Shown here: one piece after another, positions 15,019-22,429 of the stretch
Layout of the letters: every line of letters starts with the position of its first letter
How positions within the stretch are numbered: the stretch's first letter is position 1
NCBI GenBank assembly: GCA_903920455.1
Contig: CAIXLY010000069.1
Span: forward strand, 1 to 34,913
DNA: 34,913 nucleotides
Direction: 5' to 3'
Source of the DNA: an uncultured bacterium
GTDB taxonomy: Bacteria; Bacteroidota; Bacteroidia; Chitinophagales; Chitinophagaceae
Notes under the pieces: generated by a model
Databases searched by the model: none
The model's input: the letters and a program-made list of their open reading frames with translations, nothing else
Told to the model about the DNA's origin: nothing
Program-made: the position numbers and the translations under genes

Positions 15019-17034
15019 ATGAAGAAGAAAAAAAATAGCAATAAATCAAAACCTAGTAAAAGAAAATCATCTACAGACAAGCGTGTCGATCTACATAAAG
15101 GTAGATTTGAGATTACAAGGTCAGGAATGGGCTTTGTAGTGGTTCAAGGGATGGAGAAAGATATTATTATTAAACCCAATGATTTTTATAAAGCTTTTCA
15201 TGGTGATCTTGTAAGGGCTCAGGTTGTTAAAGGTGAAGATAGGGGAGGGCGACTACAAGGAAAGATTGTACAAGTTATTGAAAGAAAACAGAAAGAATTT
15301 ATTGGAAAAATTGAGGTCAATCGCGACTTCGCTTTTTTTATTGCAGATTCCGAAAAGACAATTCCAGATTTCTTTATTACCCTCCAATCGCTCAATGGTG
15401 CTAAAGATGGAGATAAGGTTATTGCCAGAATCATATCGTGGGAGGATGATGATAAGAGGCCCCGTGGTGAAATAATTCAAGTAATTACAGAGGAAATGGA
15501 AGGTGATCTGGCAATGAAAGAAATATTGATTAAACAAGGATTTTCGGTACAGTTTTCTGATGATGTTCTGGAAGAGTCAGCAAGAATATCTGAACGCATT
15601 ACTATTGAAGAAATTTCTGCACGAAAGGACATGCGCGAGATTCTCACATTCACAATTGATCCTGAAGATGCAAAAGATTTCGATGATGCATTGAGTTTTA
15701 ATAAATTACTAGATGGTTGGTATGAAATAGGTGTACACATTGCAGACGTTAGTCATTATATTGAATCTGATTCTGCCCTTGATCAATCAGCTTATGAACG
15801 TGCCACTTCCGTATACTTACCCGATAGGGTAGTACCCATGCTACCTGAGCGGCTATCCAATGATTTATGTTCCCTTAGGCCGAACGAGGATAAGCTTACT
15901 TATTCATGTATTTTTAAGATTAATGCTAAAGGCGAAGTAAAAGAACACTGGATCGGCAGAACCGTTATTCATTCAAATCACCGTTTTTCTTACGAGGATG
16001 TTCAACAAGTGTTTGAAAAAGGAATTGGTCTGTATGACAAAGAATTGTTGCTACTTAATGAGCTTGCCCAATTGCTTCGTAAAAAAAGAATGAAAGAAGG
16101 TGCAATAAACTTTTCTTCACAAGAGGTAAGGTTCAAATTAGACGAAAATGGAAAACCAATTGGAATAATCCTTAAAGAAAGTAAGGAGTCTCATCAACTT
16201 ATTGAAGAATTCATGCTCTTGGCCAATAGAACAGTTGCTGAAAAAATTGGAAAATTAAAAGTAACCAATAAGCCTATTCCTTTTCCATATCGGGTGCATG
16301 ATGAGCCTGATGCAGCTAAGTTAGTTCCCTTTGTAGAATTTGCTAAAAAACACGGTTATACATTTAATACCAATACCCCGTCTGATATAGCAAAGTCTTT
16401 TAACGAAATGCTTACAAATGTAAAAGGACTTCCCGAGCAAAGGGTATTGGAGCAAATGGGCATCAGAACCATGGCAAAAGCTATCTACACGACCAATAAC
16501 GCGGGTCACTATGGTCTTGGTTTTGAGTATTATTGTCACTTTACTTCACCAATTAGAAGATATCCAGATATCATGGTACATAGGGTTCTAACATCAGTGC
16601 TTAGCAGCCATCCAGAAATTGATAAGAAAATGGAACAACGATGTATACATTCTAGCGAGCGTGAAAGGGCTGCAATGGAGTCTGAAAGGGCTGCAAACAA
16701 ATACAAGCAAGTTGAATTTATGAAAGATTATCTTGGCGATGAATTTAATGCTGTAATATCCGGCGTCTCTAGTTTCGGCTTTTGGGCAGAGACTGTAGAC
16801 CATAAATGTGAGGGCTTAATTTCTGCGACCTCACTACTGGATTATGACGAATTTGTATACCATGAGTCGGAATACGCACTTGTTGGCAAGAGAAGCGCTT
16901 GGGCCTTTAGAATTGGAGATCCAGTCAAAATCAAGGTTATTGCCGCAAATTTGACTAAAAGGCAACTTGATTATGAGTGGATTCTTGACGTTGATTTTAA
17001 GCCAAATGTTGGCACAAAGAAAAAGAAAAAATAA
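15019..17034 (+). CDS. rnr: Ribonuclease R
   Basis: The product has 671 residues. It is an RNB-family 3'-5' exoribonuclease. Two OB/cold-shock-like domains (about 25-165) precede the RNB catalytic domain. The metal site TIDPEDAKDFDDALS has D214, D220, D222 and D223, matching D201/D207/D209/D210 of E. coli RNase II. GLGFEYYCHFTSPIRRYPD is the family's conserved C-terminal RNB segment, and an S1 domain (about 575-660, EFNAVISGVSSFGFWAE) follows. It is shorter than E. coli RNase R (813) because it lacks the N-terminal helix-turn-helix and the long basic tail. Instead, both ends are lysine-rich: MKKKKNSNKSKPSKRK at the start and TKKKKK at the end, presumably for RNA contact. It begins 12 bases after lpxK. 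Confidence 0.95.
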   Translation: MKKKKNSNKSKPSKRKSSTDKRVDLHKGRFEITRSGMGFVVVQGMEKDIIIKPNDFYKAFHGDLVRAQVVKGEDRGGRLQGKIVQVIERKQKEFIGKIEVNRDFAFFIADSEKTIPDFFITLQSLNGAKDGDKVIARIISWEDDDKRPRGEIIQVITEEMEGDLAMKEILIKQGFSVQFSDDVLEESARISERITIEEISARKDMREILTFTIDPEDAKDFDDALSFNKLLDGWYEIGVHIADVSHYIESDSALDQSAYERATSVYLPDRVVPMLPERLSNDLCSLRPNEDKLTYSCIFKINAKGEVKEHWIGRTVIHSNHRFSYEDVQQVFEKGIGLYDKELLLLNELAQLLRKKRMKEGAINFSSQEVRFKLDENGKPIGIILKESKESHQLIEEFMLLANRTVAEKIGKLKVTNKPIPFPYRVHDEPDAAKLVPFVEFAKKHGYTFNTNTPSDIAKSFNEMLTNVKGLPEQRVLEQMGIRTMAKAIYTTNNAGHYGLGFEYYCHFTSPIRRYPDIMVHRVLTSVLSSHPEIDKKMEQRCIHSSERERAAMESERAANKYKQVEFMKDYLGDEFNAVISGVSSFGFWAETVDHKCEGLISATSLLDYDEFVYHESEYALVGKRSAWAFRIGDPVKIKVIAANLTKRQLDYEWILDVDFKPNVGTKKKKK

Positions 17035-17087
17035 CAGTAAGCCGACTTCATTGCCTATCTTAGAGCACCTGTACAATCAGGTTATTT

Positions 17088-18053
17088 ATGTCTGGAATCG
17101 AAACATTACAACAGTCATTTGAAGCCTATTTTAATCATAGGCATTTTCCAACATTTCCTGCAACCCTCTACGATCCATTAGAAGAATTTCTTTCAAATAG
17201 TGGTAAACGAATACGTCCTGTTCTTTGCTTAATGGGCAATGAATTGTTTGATGAAATTCACCAAGACGCTTATCATCTAGCAGCTGCTGTTGAGCTATTT
17301 CATAATTTTACTCTGGTTCATGATGATATCATGGATAAGGCTCCGTTAAGAAGAGGAAAGCCAACTGTTCATTCCGTTCATGGAGAACCTACTGCTTTAT
17401 TAGGAGGAGATGTGATGATGGTGGTTTCTTATGATTATATAAATAAGATTCAGTCCCCGCATATCAAAAAAATACTTCATCTTTTTAACAAAACGGCTAA
17501 AGAAGTATGTGAAGGACAGCAGCTTGACATGGACTTTGAAAAACGGGATCATGTTTCTCTAGAAGAGTACTTGACAATGATTCAACTGAAAACTTCTGTT
17601 TTACTTGCTTCAAGCTTACAATTAGGTTCTATTATTGGAGGGGCAAGTGATTTTAATCAGCAACATATTTATGAGTTTGGTCGAAATCTTGGAATTGCAT
17701 TTCAAATCCAGGATGACTATCTTGACGCTTTTGGGGATCCTACAAAATTCGGAAAACAAGTTGGTGGAGATATTCAAAGCAATAAGAAAACATTTCTCAT
17801 GATTCACGCACTTGAAACTGCAGAGGGTGAAATGGCAACCAAATTAAAAGAATCTTTGTTGCAAAATGATGTCAATAAAGTTGAAGCCGTCCTAGCCATA
17901 TACAAAGCTTGTGGAATTGACAAATGGGCCAATGAATTGAAAGCTGAATACCTAAATAAGGCAATGGGTCATTTAGAAGAAATGGCAGTTACAAAAAATA
18001 GAAAAGAATCATTAATAGAACTTGCACATTACCTAATTTCTCGTGATAAATAA
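17088..18053 (+). CDS. Polyprenyl diphosphate synthase (FPP/GGPP-type)
   Basis: The product has 321 residues. It is an all-helical trans-isoprenyl diphosphate synthase. The first Asp-rich motif is HDDIMD (D79, D80, D83) followed by KAPLRRGKPTVH, and the second is QDDYLD (D209, D210, D213) followed by FGKQVGGDI. SGKRIRPVL (38-46) binds isopentenyl diphosphate. The residue five places before the first DDxxD is phenylalanine (HNFTLVHDD), a bulky residue that usually stops chain growth early, so a C15 or C20 product is more likely than a long quinone side chain; this is inference. The start ATG is at 17088, 53 bases after rnr, with no recognisable promoter in that gap. Confidence 0.92.
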   Translation: MSGIETLQQSFEAYFNHRHFPTFPATLYDPLEEFLSNSGKRIRPVLCLMGNELFDEIHQDAYHLAAAVELFHNFTLVHDDIMDKAPLRRGKPTVHSVHGEPTALLGGDVMMVVSYDYINKIQSPHIKKILHLFNKTAKEVCEGQQLDMDFEKRDHVSLEEYLTMIQLKTSVLLASSLQLGSIIGGASDFNQQHIYEFGRNLGIAFQIQDDYLDAFGDPTKFGKQVGGDIQSNKKTFLMIHALETAEGEMATKLKESLLQNDVNKVEAVLAIYKACGIDKWANELKAEYLNKAMGHLEEMAVTKNRKESLIELAHYLISRDK

Positions 18054-18067
18054 TTAAACCAACAGAT

Positions 18068-19732
18068 TTGAATACCTTTTTTAGAAAAAAGAACATAGAA
18101 GATCTTAATAATTCGATTGGGATACATAGTCACAATGATGAAACTGGTTTAAAAAAGGTTCTCAATGTCCGCGATCTAACACTAATGGGTGTAGCCGCAG
18201 TAATTGGCGCTGGGATTTTTTCAACAATAGGTTCAGCAGCTTTTAATGGAGGTCCAGGTGTCATTCTTTTGTTCATCATTACTGCTATAACATGTGGATT
18301 TACTGCTCTTTGCTATGCAGAATTCGCATCTCGTACTCCTGTAGCTGGTAGTGCATATACCTATTCGTATATTAGTTTTGGCGAAGTTATTGCATGGATT
18401 ATCGGATGGGCTTTAATTCTAGAATATGCAATTGGTAATATTGTAGTTGCCATATCTTGGAGTGCATATTTTAATAATATTCTTTCCGCAATGGGTATCA
18501 ATTTACCCGAATGGCTAACAATAGGATACCAGACTGCAAATTTTTCTTATACTGCAGCACTTGAAAAGGGGCTTGATACTTCCGGACTCATTTATACCAA
18601 GGCTCCTACAATCTTTGGAATTCCATTTATCATCAATCTTCCTGCCTTTGTTATCGTTGTTCTTATTACATGGCTAGTTTATGTTGGAATCAAAGAGAGT
18701 AAGCGAACGGCCAATGCCATGGTTATTCTTAAAATTATTGTCCTTGTTTTCATCGCAATCGTAGGATTCTGGTATATATTTTCAAATGGTACGGCTAAGA
18801 ATTGGACACCCTTCCTTCCCAATGGAATGGGTGGTGTATTGAAAGGTGTTTCAGCTGTTTTTTTCGCTTATATTGGCTTTGATGCAATATCAACAACTGC
18901 TGAAGAGTGTTCAAACCCGCAGCGAGATCTTCCAAAAGGAATGATTTACTCATTAATTATTTGCACCATAATTTATATCGTAACCGCGCTTGTGATCACA
19001 GGAATGGTCAACTATTCAGAGTTTGAAAATATTACAGACCCACTTGCATTTGTTTTTGAGAAAATCAACCTCAAAAAAATTGGATTTGCCATTTCTGTTA
19101 GTGCAGTAGTGGCTGCGACAAGTGTTCTCTTGGTGTTTCAACTTGGCCAACCAAGAATTTGGATGGCCATGAGTAGGGACGGCCTACTTCCAAACTCATT
19201 TGCCAAAATCACAAAGAAGTATCAAACTCCAGGCTTTTCTACAATTATATCAGGTTTGCTAGTTGGTGGATTGGTTTTATTTATAGACGATAAATTAATG
19301 ACAGATTTAACGAGTATTGGAACTCTTTTTGCTTTTGTGCTGGTTAGTGGGGGAGTTCTGCTGCTTCCCAAGATAAAACCAGAGAAAGGTAAGTTTTCAA
19401 TTCCTTACATCAATGCACAACTAATTTTTCCGGTTATTTATTCAATTGTAATTGTTATTTTTTACGATAGAATCATAGCCGCATTTTCAAATATTCTACA
19501 TGAAGGGTATCAGGAAATTCTTTTCCTAATTTTCATAATCCTTACCGGCATTCTTTCGGTGATTACTTTCACTAAAAAGTACTCACTCATCCCTGTTCTT
19601 GGTGTTGCCTGTTGCCTTTACCTTATGGTTGAGATACCTGCTAAAAGCTGGATGGTATTTTTTGGCTGGATGGCGCTCGGTTTAATTATTTATTTGATCT
19701 ACGGAAGGAAACATAGTAAGCTCAACACATAA
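18068..19732 (+). CDS. APC superfamily amino acid permease (cationic amino acid transporter type)
   Basis: The product has 554 residues with 12-14 hydrophobic helices. The first helix carries the APC signature GVAAVIGAGIFSTIGSAA, and CYAEFASRTPVAGSAYTYSY follows the second helix, as in CAT-type (TC 2.A.3.3) transporters. AYIGFDAISTTAEECSNPQRDLPKG is the family's conserved loop (about 278-302), of which only the core GFDAISTTAEE is diagnostic. It imports amino acids across the inner membrane; the substrate is not determinable. The start is TTG at 18068: an in-frame TAA lies at 18047-18049, and the first ATG (MGVAA) would remove part of helix 1, so TTG is required. It lies 14 bases after the prenyl synthase gene and one base before the next gene. 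Confidence 0.93.
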   Translation: MNTFFRKKNIEDLNNSIGIHSHNDETGLKKVLNVRDLTLMGVAAVIGAGIFSTIGSAAFNGGPGVILLFIITAITCGFTALCYAEFASRTPVAGSAYTYSYISFGEVIAWIIGWALILEYAIGNIVVAISWSAYFNNILSAMGINLPEWLTIGYQTANFSYTAALEKGLDTSGLIYTKAPTIFGIPFIINLPAFVIVVLITWLVYVGIKESKRTANAMVILKIIVLVFIAIVGFWYIFSNGTAKNWTPFLPNGMGGVLKGVSAVFFAYIGFDAISTTAEECSNPQRDLPKGMIYSLIICTIIYIVTALVITGMVNYSEFENITDPLAFVFEKINLKKIGFAISVSAVVAATSVLLVFQLGQPRIWMAMSRDGLLPNSFAKITKKYQTPGFSTIISGLLVGGLVLFIDDKLMTDLTSIGTLFAFVLVSGGVLLLPKIKPEKGKFSIPYINAQLIFPVIYSIVIVIFYDRIIAAFSNILHEGYQEILFLIFIILTGILSVITFTKKYSLIPVLGVACCLYLMVEIPAKSWMVFFGWMALGLIIYLIYGRKHSKLNT

Positions 19733-19733
19733 A

Positions 19734-20756
19734 ATGAAATTTCAGGAAAACGACAGTATAATTGTCACTGCTACTGGTGAGAGAGGTAAAGTGATTGAAT
19801 GGATTGATAAAAAAATGTTGGTGATTGAAGTCGATCGTGTGCAATTCCCTGTTTACGCAGATCAAATAGACTTTCCTTATTTTCAAGATTTTACAGCTAA
19901 AAAAGATCATCCGCGAGTTGTCAATACATCTGTTACAATCCCAAATTCAGAAAAGAATATTAAGAAACTACCAAATCTTGATGGTGTTTGGCTTTCTTTT
20001 ATTCCAATTCTTGATAGGGATGTATTTGATGATGATATCATTTCTCATTTTCGTATTTATCTCTTGAATCATACAGAAGATGATTTGATATTTGAACTCT
20101 CCATTTTTTATGGCACAACAAAAGAAATTGATCTGAAACACACCATCAATGCACTTGATGAAATGTATTTATTTGATTTGCCTTTTGAACATCTTAATGA
20201 TCAGCCAAAGCTAGACTTTGACTTTTCTTTATCCTTAAGCGATCTAAAAAGAGTTGAACACTATGAAGTAGTGTATAAACCTAAGCCAAAACAAATTTTT
20301 AAAATGTCTGAAGATGTTTTAAAAGATCAAAAAGCTTCGTTCAAGGTTAATCTTTTCGATTTTTATCCAGCCAGGGTACAAAAAGAAAGATTTGACATGG
20401 CTAAACTTAATGCTGCAGGGTTTAAAATTTATGCTGCTGATAAAATACGTTCAAATCTTCCTGCCCAAAGAACATTAATTGATCTTCATGCCGACAAATT
20501 AAGTCAGGTACCCAGGAATGCAAATCCTGCTGAAATTTTAGATATTCAAATGAAAGTTTTTGAAAACTTTTATGAACAGGCCTTAGTTCATCAGCTTGAG
20601 CAAATTATTGTAATTCATGGAATTGGAACAGGCCGATTAAAAGATGAAATTCATGCTTTTTTGAGAAGTAAACGAGAGGTTAAATCTTTTGTGAACCGAC
20701 TTCATCCACTTTATGGGTTTGGAGCGACAGAGATTTGGTTCAATCAAATCAAATAA
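19734..20756 (+). CDS. DUF2027 protein with C-terminal Smr domain
   Basis: The product has 340 residues, cytoplasmic, with no membrane segment. The N-terminal part (about 1-55) is a small beta-barrel-like module (ENDSIIVTATGERGKVIEWIDKK, seen only in part as GERGKVIEWI), followed by the DUF2027 middle region (about 75-205) typical of Bacteroidota. The Smr domain spans about 248-340, with the two diagnostic motifs IDLH (D250, H252) and HGIGTGRLKDEI (H295). Smr domains are nucleases in MutS2 and SmrB-type proteins, acting on DNA or on mRNA at collided ribosomes. Which applies here is unknown, since no MutS2 core is present. It starts one base after the permease stop, and its stop lies eight bases before the promoter box of the RNase P RNA gene. 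Confidence 0.87.
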   Translation: MKFQENDSIIVTATGERGKVIEWIDKKMLVIEVDRVQFPVYADQIDFPYFQDFTAKKDHPRVVNTSVTIPNSEKNIKKLPNLDGVWLSFIPILDRDVFDDDIISHFRIYLLNHTEDDLIFELSIFYGTTKEIDLKHTINALDEMYLFDLPFEHLNDQPKLDFDFSLSLSDLKRVEHYEVVYKPKPKQIFKMSEDVLKDQKASFKVNLFDFYPARVQKERFDMAKLNAAGFKIYAADKIRSNLPAQRTLIDLHADKLSQVPRNANPAEILDIQMKVFENFYEQALVHQLEQIIVIHGIGTGRLKDEIHAFLRSKREVKSFVNRLHPLYGFGATEIWFNQIK

Positions 20757-20763
20757 ACTTACC

Positions 20764-20771
20764 TAATTTTG
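20764..20771 (+). promoter_or_regulatory. -7 box TAATTTTG of rnpB
   Basis: Matches TAnnTTTG and ends about four or five bases before the predicted 5' end of the RNase P RNA (P1 strand from 20775). Because the RNA end is fixed by its P1 helix, this box gives an internal ruler for start-site distance in this genome. No -33 TTG is seen at about 20 nt; TTTG at 20734-20737 is 26 nt away. Confidence 0.7.
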
Positions 20772-20774
20772 TAT

Positions 20775-21136
20775 TTGCCGCAAATGTTGCTATCGCGTTG
20801 TTTAACAACGAGGAAAGTCCGGACAGCATAGAGCATCGCACCGGTGAATAGCCGGGTCCTGAGTAATCGGGAACAGAAAGTGCCACAGAAAATAACCGTC
20901 CCTTATGGGATAAGGGTGAAAACGGGAGGTAAGAGCTCCCGGTAGCATATAGTAATGTATGTTAGGGGTAAACCTTGCGTGCTGAAATGCCACATAGGTT
21001 TCGGTATCTTCGGATGGCAAGTGACTCGCTTGCTCTTTTTAAGGCCGAAATGGGTAGGCAGCTTGATCTCTAAGGGTAACTTTAGCGACAGATAAATGAT
21101 AGCTTAAAACAGAATCCGGCTTATGGTTTGCGGCAA
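20775..21136 (+). ncRNA. rnpB: RNase P RNA (bacterial type A)
   Basis: The RNA is about 362 nt. The ends form the P1 helix: TTGCCGCAAA at 20775-20784 pairs perfectly with TTTGCGGCAA at 21127-21136. Conserved region I is GAGGAAAGTCCGGAC (about 20809-20823), and the matching 3' strand of P4 is in ACAGAATCCGGCTTATGG (about 21109-21126). Between them lie the specificity-domain signatures AGAAAGTGCCACAGAAAATAACCG (quoted in part: GTGCCACAGAAA) and GGTAAGAGCTCCCGGTAGC, partly AAGAGCTCCCGG. It cleaves the 5' leader of pre-tRNAs together with RnpA, which is not in the window. A promoter box lies just before it and a strong terminator just after. An apparent minus-strand reading frame at 20802-21020 is a by-product of RNA structure. 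Confidence 0.97.
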
Positions 21137-21142
21137 CTTATT

Positions 21143-21173
21143 ACAAAGGCCTTCTTTAAAAGAAGGCCTTTGT
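21143..21173. terminator. Hairpin terminator after rnpB
   Basis: ACAAAGGCCTTCTT pairs with AAGAAGGCCTTTGT around a 3-nt loop, seven bases after the RNase P RNA 3' end. The symmetrical A/T flanks allow it to serve the convergent minus-strand gene ending at 21203 too. Confidence 0.88.
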
Positions 21174-21202
21174 TCATTGTATATAACTTGCAATTAATAG
21201 AC

Positions 21203-21823
21203 TTAAGGGTTTTCAGCATGAAACGTGCTTGTAATAATTAAATCAGCCTCAACTATGATGGCATTATTATGATTGATGTAAGAAGCACTCTTAAATATAT
21301 TGTCGATAATAAAATCACTTTCTAAAAATGGTTTCATTCCACCAAACTTGATATTTTCAGACTGAAAAAGGGTATGTAATCGATCTTCATCTGCATCTGA
21401 TACATTAAAATTCAGATAAAAAGACTCTAGGAAGTTGTTATTTATCTGTTTGTCAGCGTTAAATGGATCAAAACGTGGAATTCTAAAAAGATTAATCATC
21501 TTAATCCACTCATTCATGTTTCTGTTTATTTCAATATCCGCACGTCGAATCATGTTTCGAGTAGGTATCGATATTTTCACCTCTTTTTTGTCCGTATTTT
21601 CTGTTGATTCTTCAAATGAAACAATTTTTGCACTATCTACTCCTTGGCCATAAGTAAGCAGGGTAAACGAACTGTTGCCGATAAGTAAAACAAATGCAAC
21701 GACTGCATTTAACATAAAAGTGAGTATCCCCTTTATAGAAGTCTTAGCAGCCTTGTGAATAATGGAATTGTACTGTATCGCAATCAATGTTTTTTTAGCT
21801 TCTATGGTATTGTCTGTTTTCAT
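21203..21823 (-). CDS. Membrane-anchored or secreted orphan protein
   Basis: The product has 206 residues and I do not recognise a family. Residues 1-30 are polar and basic, a hydrophobic stretch follows (about 33-57: ILTFMLNAVVAFVLLIGNS and FTLLTYG), and the rest is soluble, acidic and Asn-rich (NNNFLESFYLNFNVSDADEDR). Starting at ATG 21823, it would be a type II anchored protein or carry a long-n-region signal. Starting at the internal ATG at 21715 (M37), it would have a standard signal peptide with cleavage after TYGQ. A promoter at 21919-21949 leaves a 90-nt leader before 21823 and fits either. It is isolated between the RNase P RNA gene and a small membrane protein. Base composition resembles its neighbours. 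Confidence 0.6.
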   Translation of the reverse strand: MKTDNTIEAKKTLIAIQYNSIIHKAAKTSIKGILTFMLNAVVAFVLLIGNSSFTLLTYGQGVDSAKIVSFEESTENTDKKEVKISIPTRNMIRRADIEINRNMNEWIKMINLFRIPRFDPFNADKQINNNFLESFYLNFNVSDADEDRLHTLFQSENIKFGGMKPFLESDFIIDNIFKSASYINHNNAIIVEADLIITSTFHAENP

Positions 21824-21918
21824 ATTTTATGTACTATGCTATGCAAGGAACTGTATATTCCTTTAGGCCCCTGTGATTATATTGAGTTAGGAGTGATGCT
21901 GGCCTTATAACGATACAG

Positions 21919-21949
21919 CAAAGGTATAACTTTGAGGGGTAGAAACAAA
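21919..21949 (-). promoter_or_regulatory. Promoter TTTG-N19-TACCTTTG of the orphan gene
   Basis: On the minus strand, TTTG at 21949-21946 and TACCTTTG at 21926-21919 are separated by 19 bases, a good Bacteroidota -33/-7 match. Predicted start is near 21914, with a leader of about 91 nt to 21823. Within the leader, AAGGAA and TTCCTT can pair around seven bases. Confidence 0.6.
21927..21934 (+). promoter_or_regulatory. Back-to-back -7-like box TAACTTTG on the plus strand
   Basis: It abuts the minus-strand -7 box with no spacer, forming CAAAGGTATAACTTTG (21919-21934), which is symmetrical at 14 of 16 positions. No -33 TTG is seen for this direction and no gene starts within 450 bases downstream, so its activity is uncertain. 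Confidence 0.3.
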
Positions 21950-22137
21950 ACTATTAAGTTAAGGATATTTAAATATTTCTAAAATAGTGCCAGTAATATG
22001 ACAATAAGTATAAAATAACTAACATAAAACTGGCTATGTTAGATAAAATTCAAAAAAATAATACAAAACAGGTCAGTATAGGAAAAAGATTTGCCCCGGG
22101 GTAGTAACCGGTCATAAAATAAGTGAACAAGAAGTAT
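21935..22137. other. Gene-free stretch, AT-rich (part of a 314-bp gap, 21824-22137)
   Basis: I find no reading frame longer than a few codons on either strand here. The stretch contains the hairpin at 22019-22042 and a short GC-rich patch GCCCCGGGG near 22093-22101, unusual against the AT-rich surroundings. It could hold the 3' end of the small minus-strand gene's transcript or a small RNA from the plus-strand box at 21927; neither is established. Confidence 0.4.
22019..22042 (-). terminator. Possible terminator hairpin for the 49-residue membrane protein gene
   Basis: CTAACATA pairs with TATGTTAG around an 8-nt loop. Read on the minus strand it is followed by TTATTTTAT, which resembles a weak terminator about 100 bases downstream of the stop at 22138. 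The stem is AT-rich, so strength is doubtful. Confidence 0.35.
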
Positions 22138-22287
22138 TTAAACTAGATCGAGCGCTTTTGCAAATGTGCACACAATTGGCACTATGGTAACCGATACAAG
22201 TGCTGGTAAAAAAAAATAAACTGCTACTGAGAGCGCTAAAGAGAGGAAGAATAAGATCCAGTAGATATTTTTTTGACTTTTAGTCAT
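22138..22287 (-). CDS. Small hydrophobic membrane protein (49 residues)
   Basis: The sequence MTKSQKNIYWILFFLSLAL starts the protein, and hydrophobic residues continue almost to the end (VAVYFFLPALVSVTIVPIVCTF), enough for one long or two short membrane helices, with a basic N-terminus and a short acidic tail KALDLV. An ATG at 22338 would add 17 residues, but the promoter box TATATTTG at 22303-22310 lies downstream of that codon, so the ATG at 22287 is chosen. No family is recognised. It stands alone between the orphan gene and the divergent malQ gene. The promoter match and the clean helical pattern are the main evidence that it is real. Confidence 0.55.
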   Translation of the reverse strand: MTKSQKNIYWILFFLSLALSVAVYFFLPALVSVTIVPIVCTFAKALDLV

Positions 22288-22302
22288 CGGGTAGAATTTT
22301 GG

Positions 22303-22310
22303 CAAATATA
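22303..22310 (-). promoter_or_regulatory. -7 box TATATTTG of the small membrane protein gene
   Basis: Matches TAnnTTTG on the minus strand, with a predicted start near 22298 and a leader of about ten bases before the ATG at 22287. No good -33 element is seen at 20 nt. Confidence 0.45.
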
Positions 22311-22429
22311 CACTGAAATGAACATTTTTGATATTCAAAATAATATTGTTTTAGATAATCATTTTAGAGCTTAACTCGATCCTTTGCATCGAAATAAGTA
22401 TAGTTTTACGCTACTAATAAAGCAAAGTC

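Noticed and set aside
15219-15740. Antisense and alternative frames within rnr
   Set aside because: Shadows of the RNase R coding frame, which has all catalytic motifs.
20802-21020. Minus-strand frame of 72 codons
   Set aside because: It is antisense to the RNase P RNA core and is explained by the RNA.
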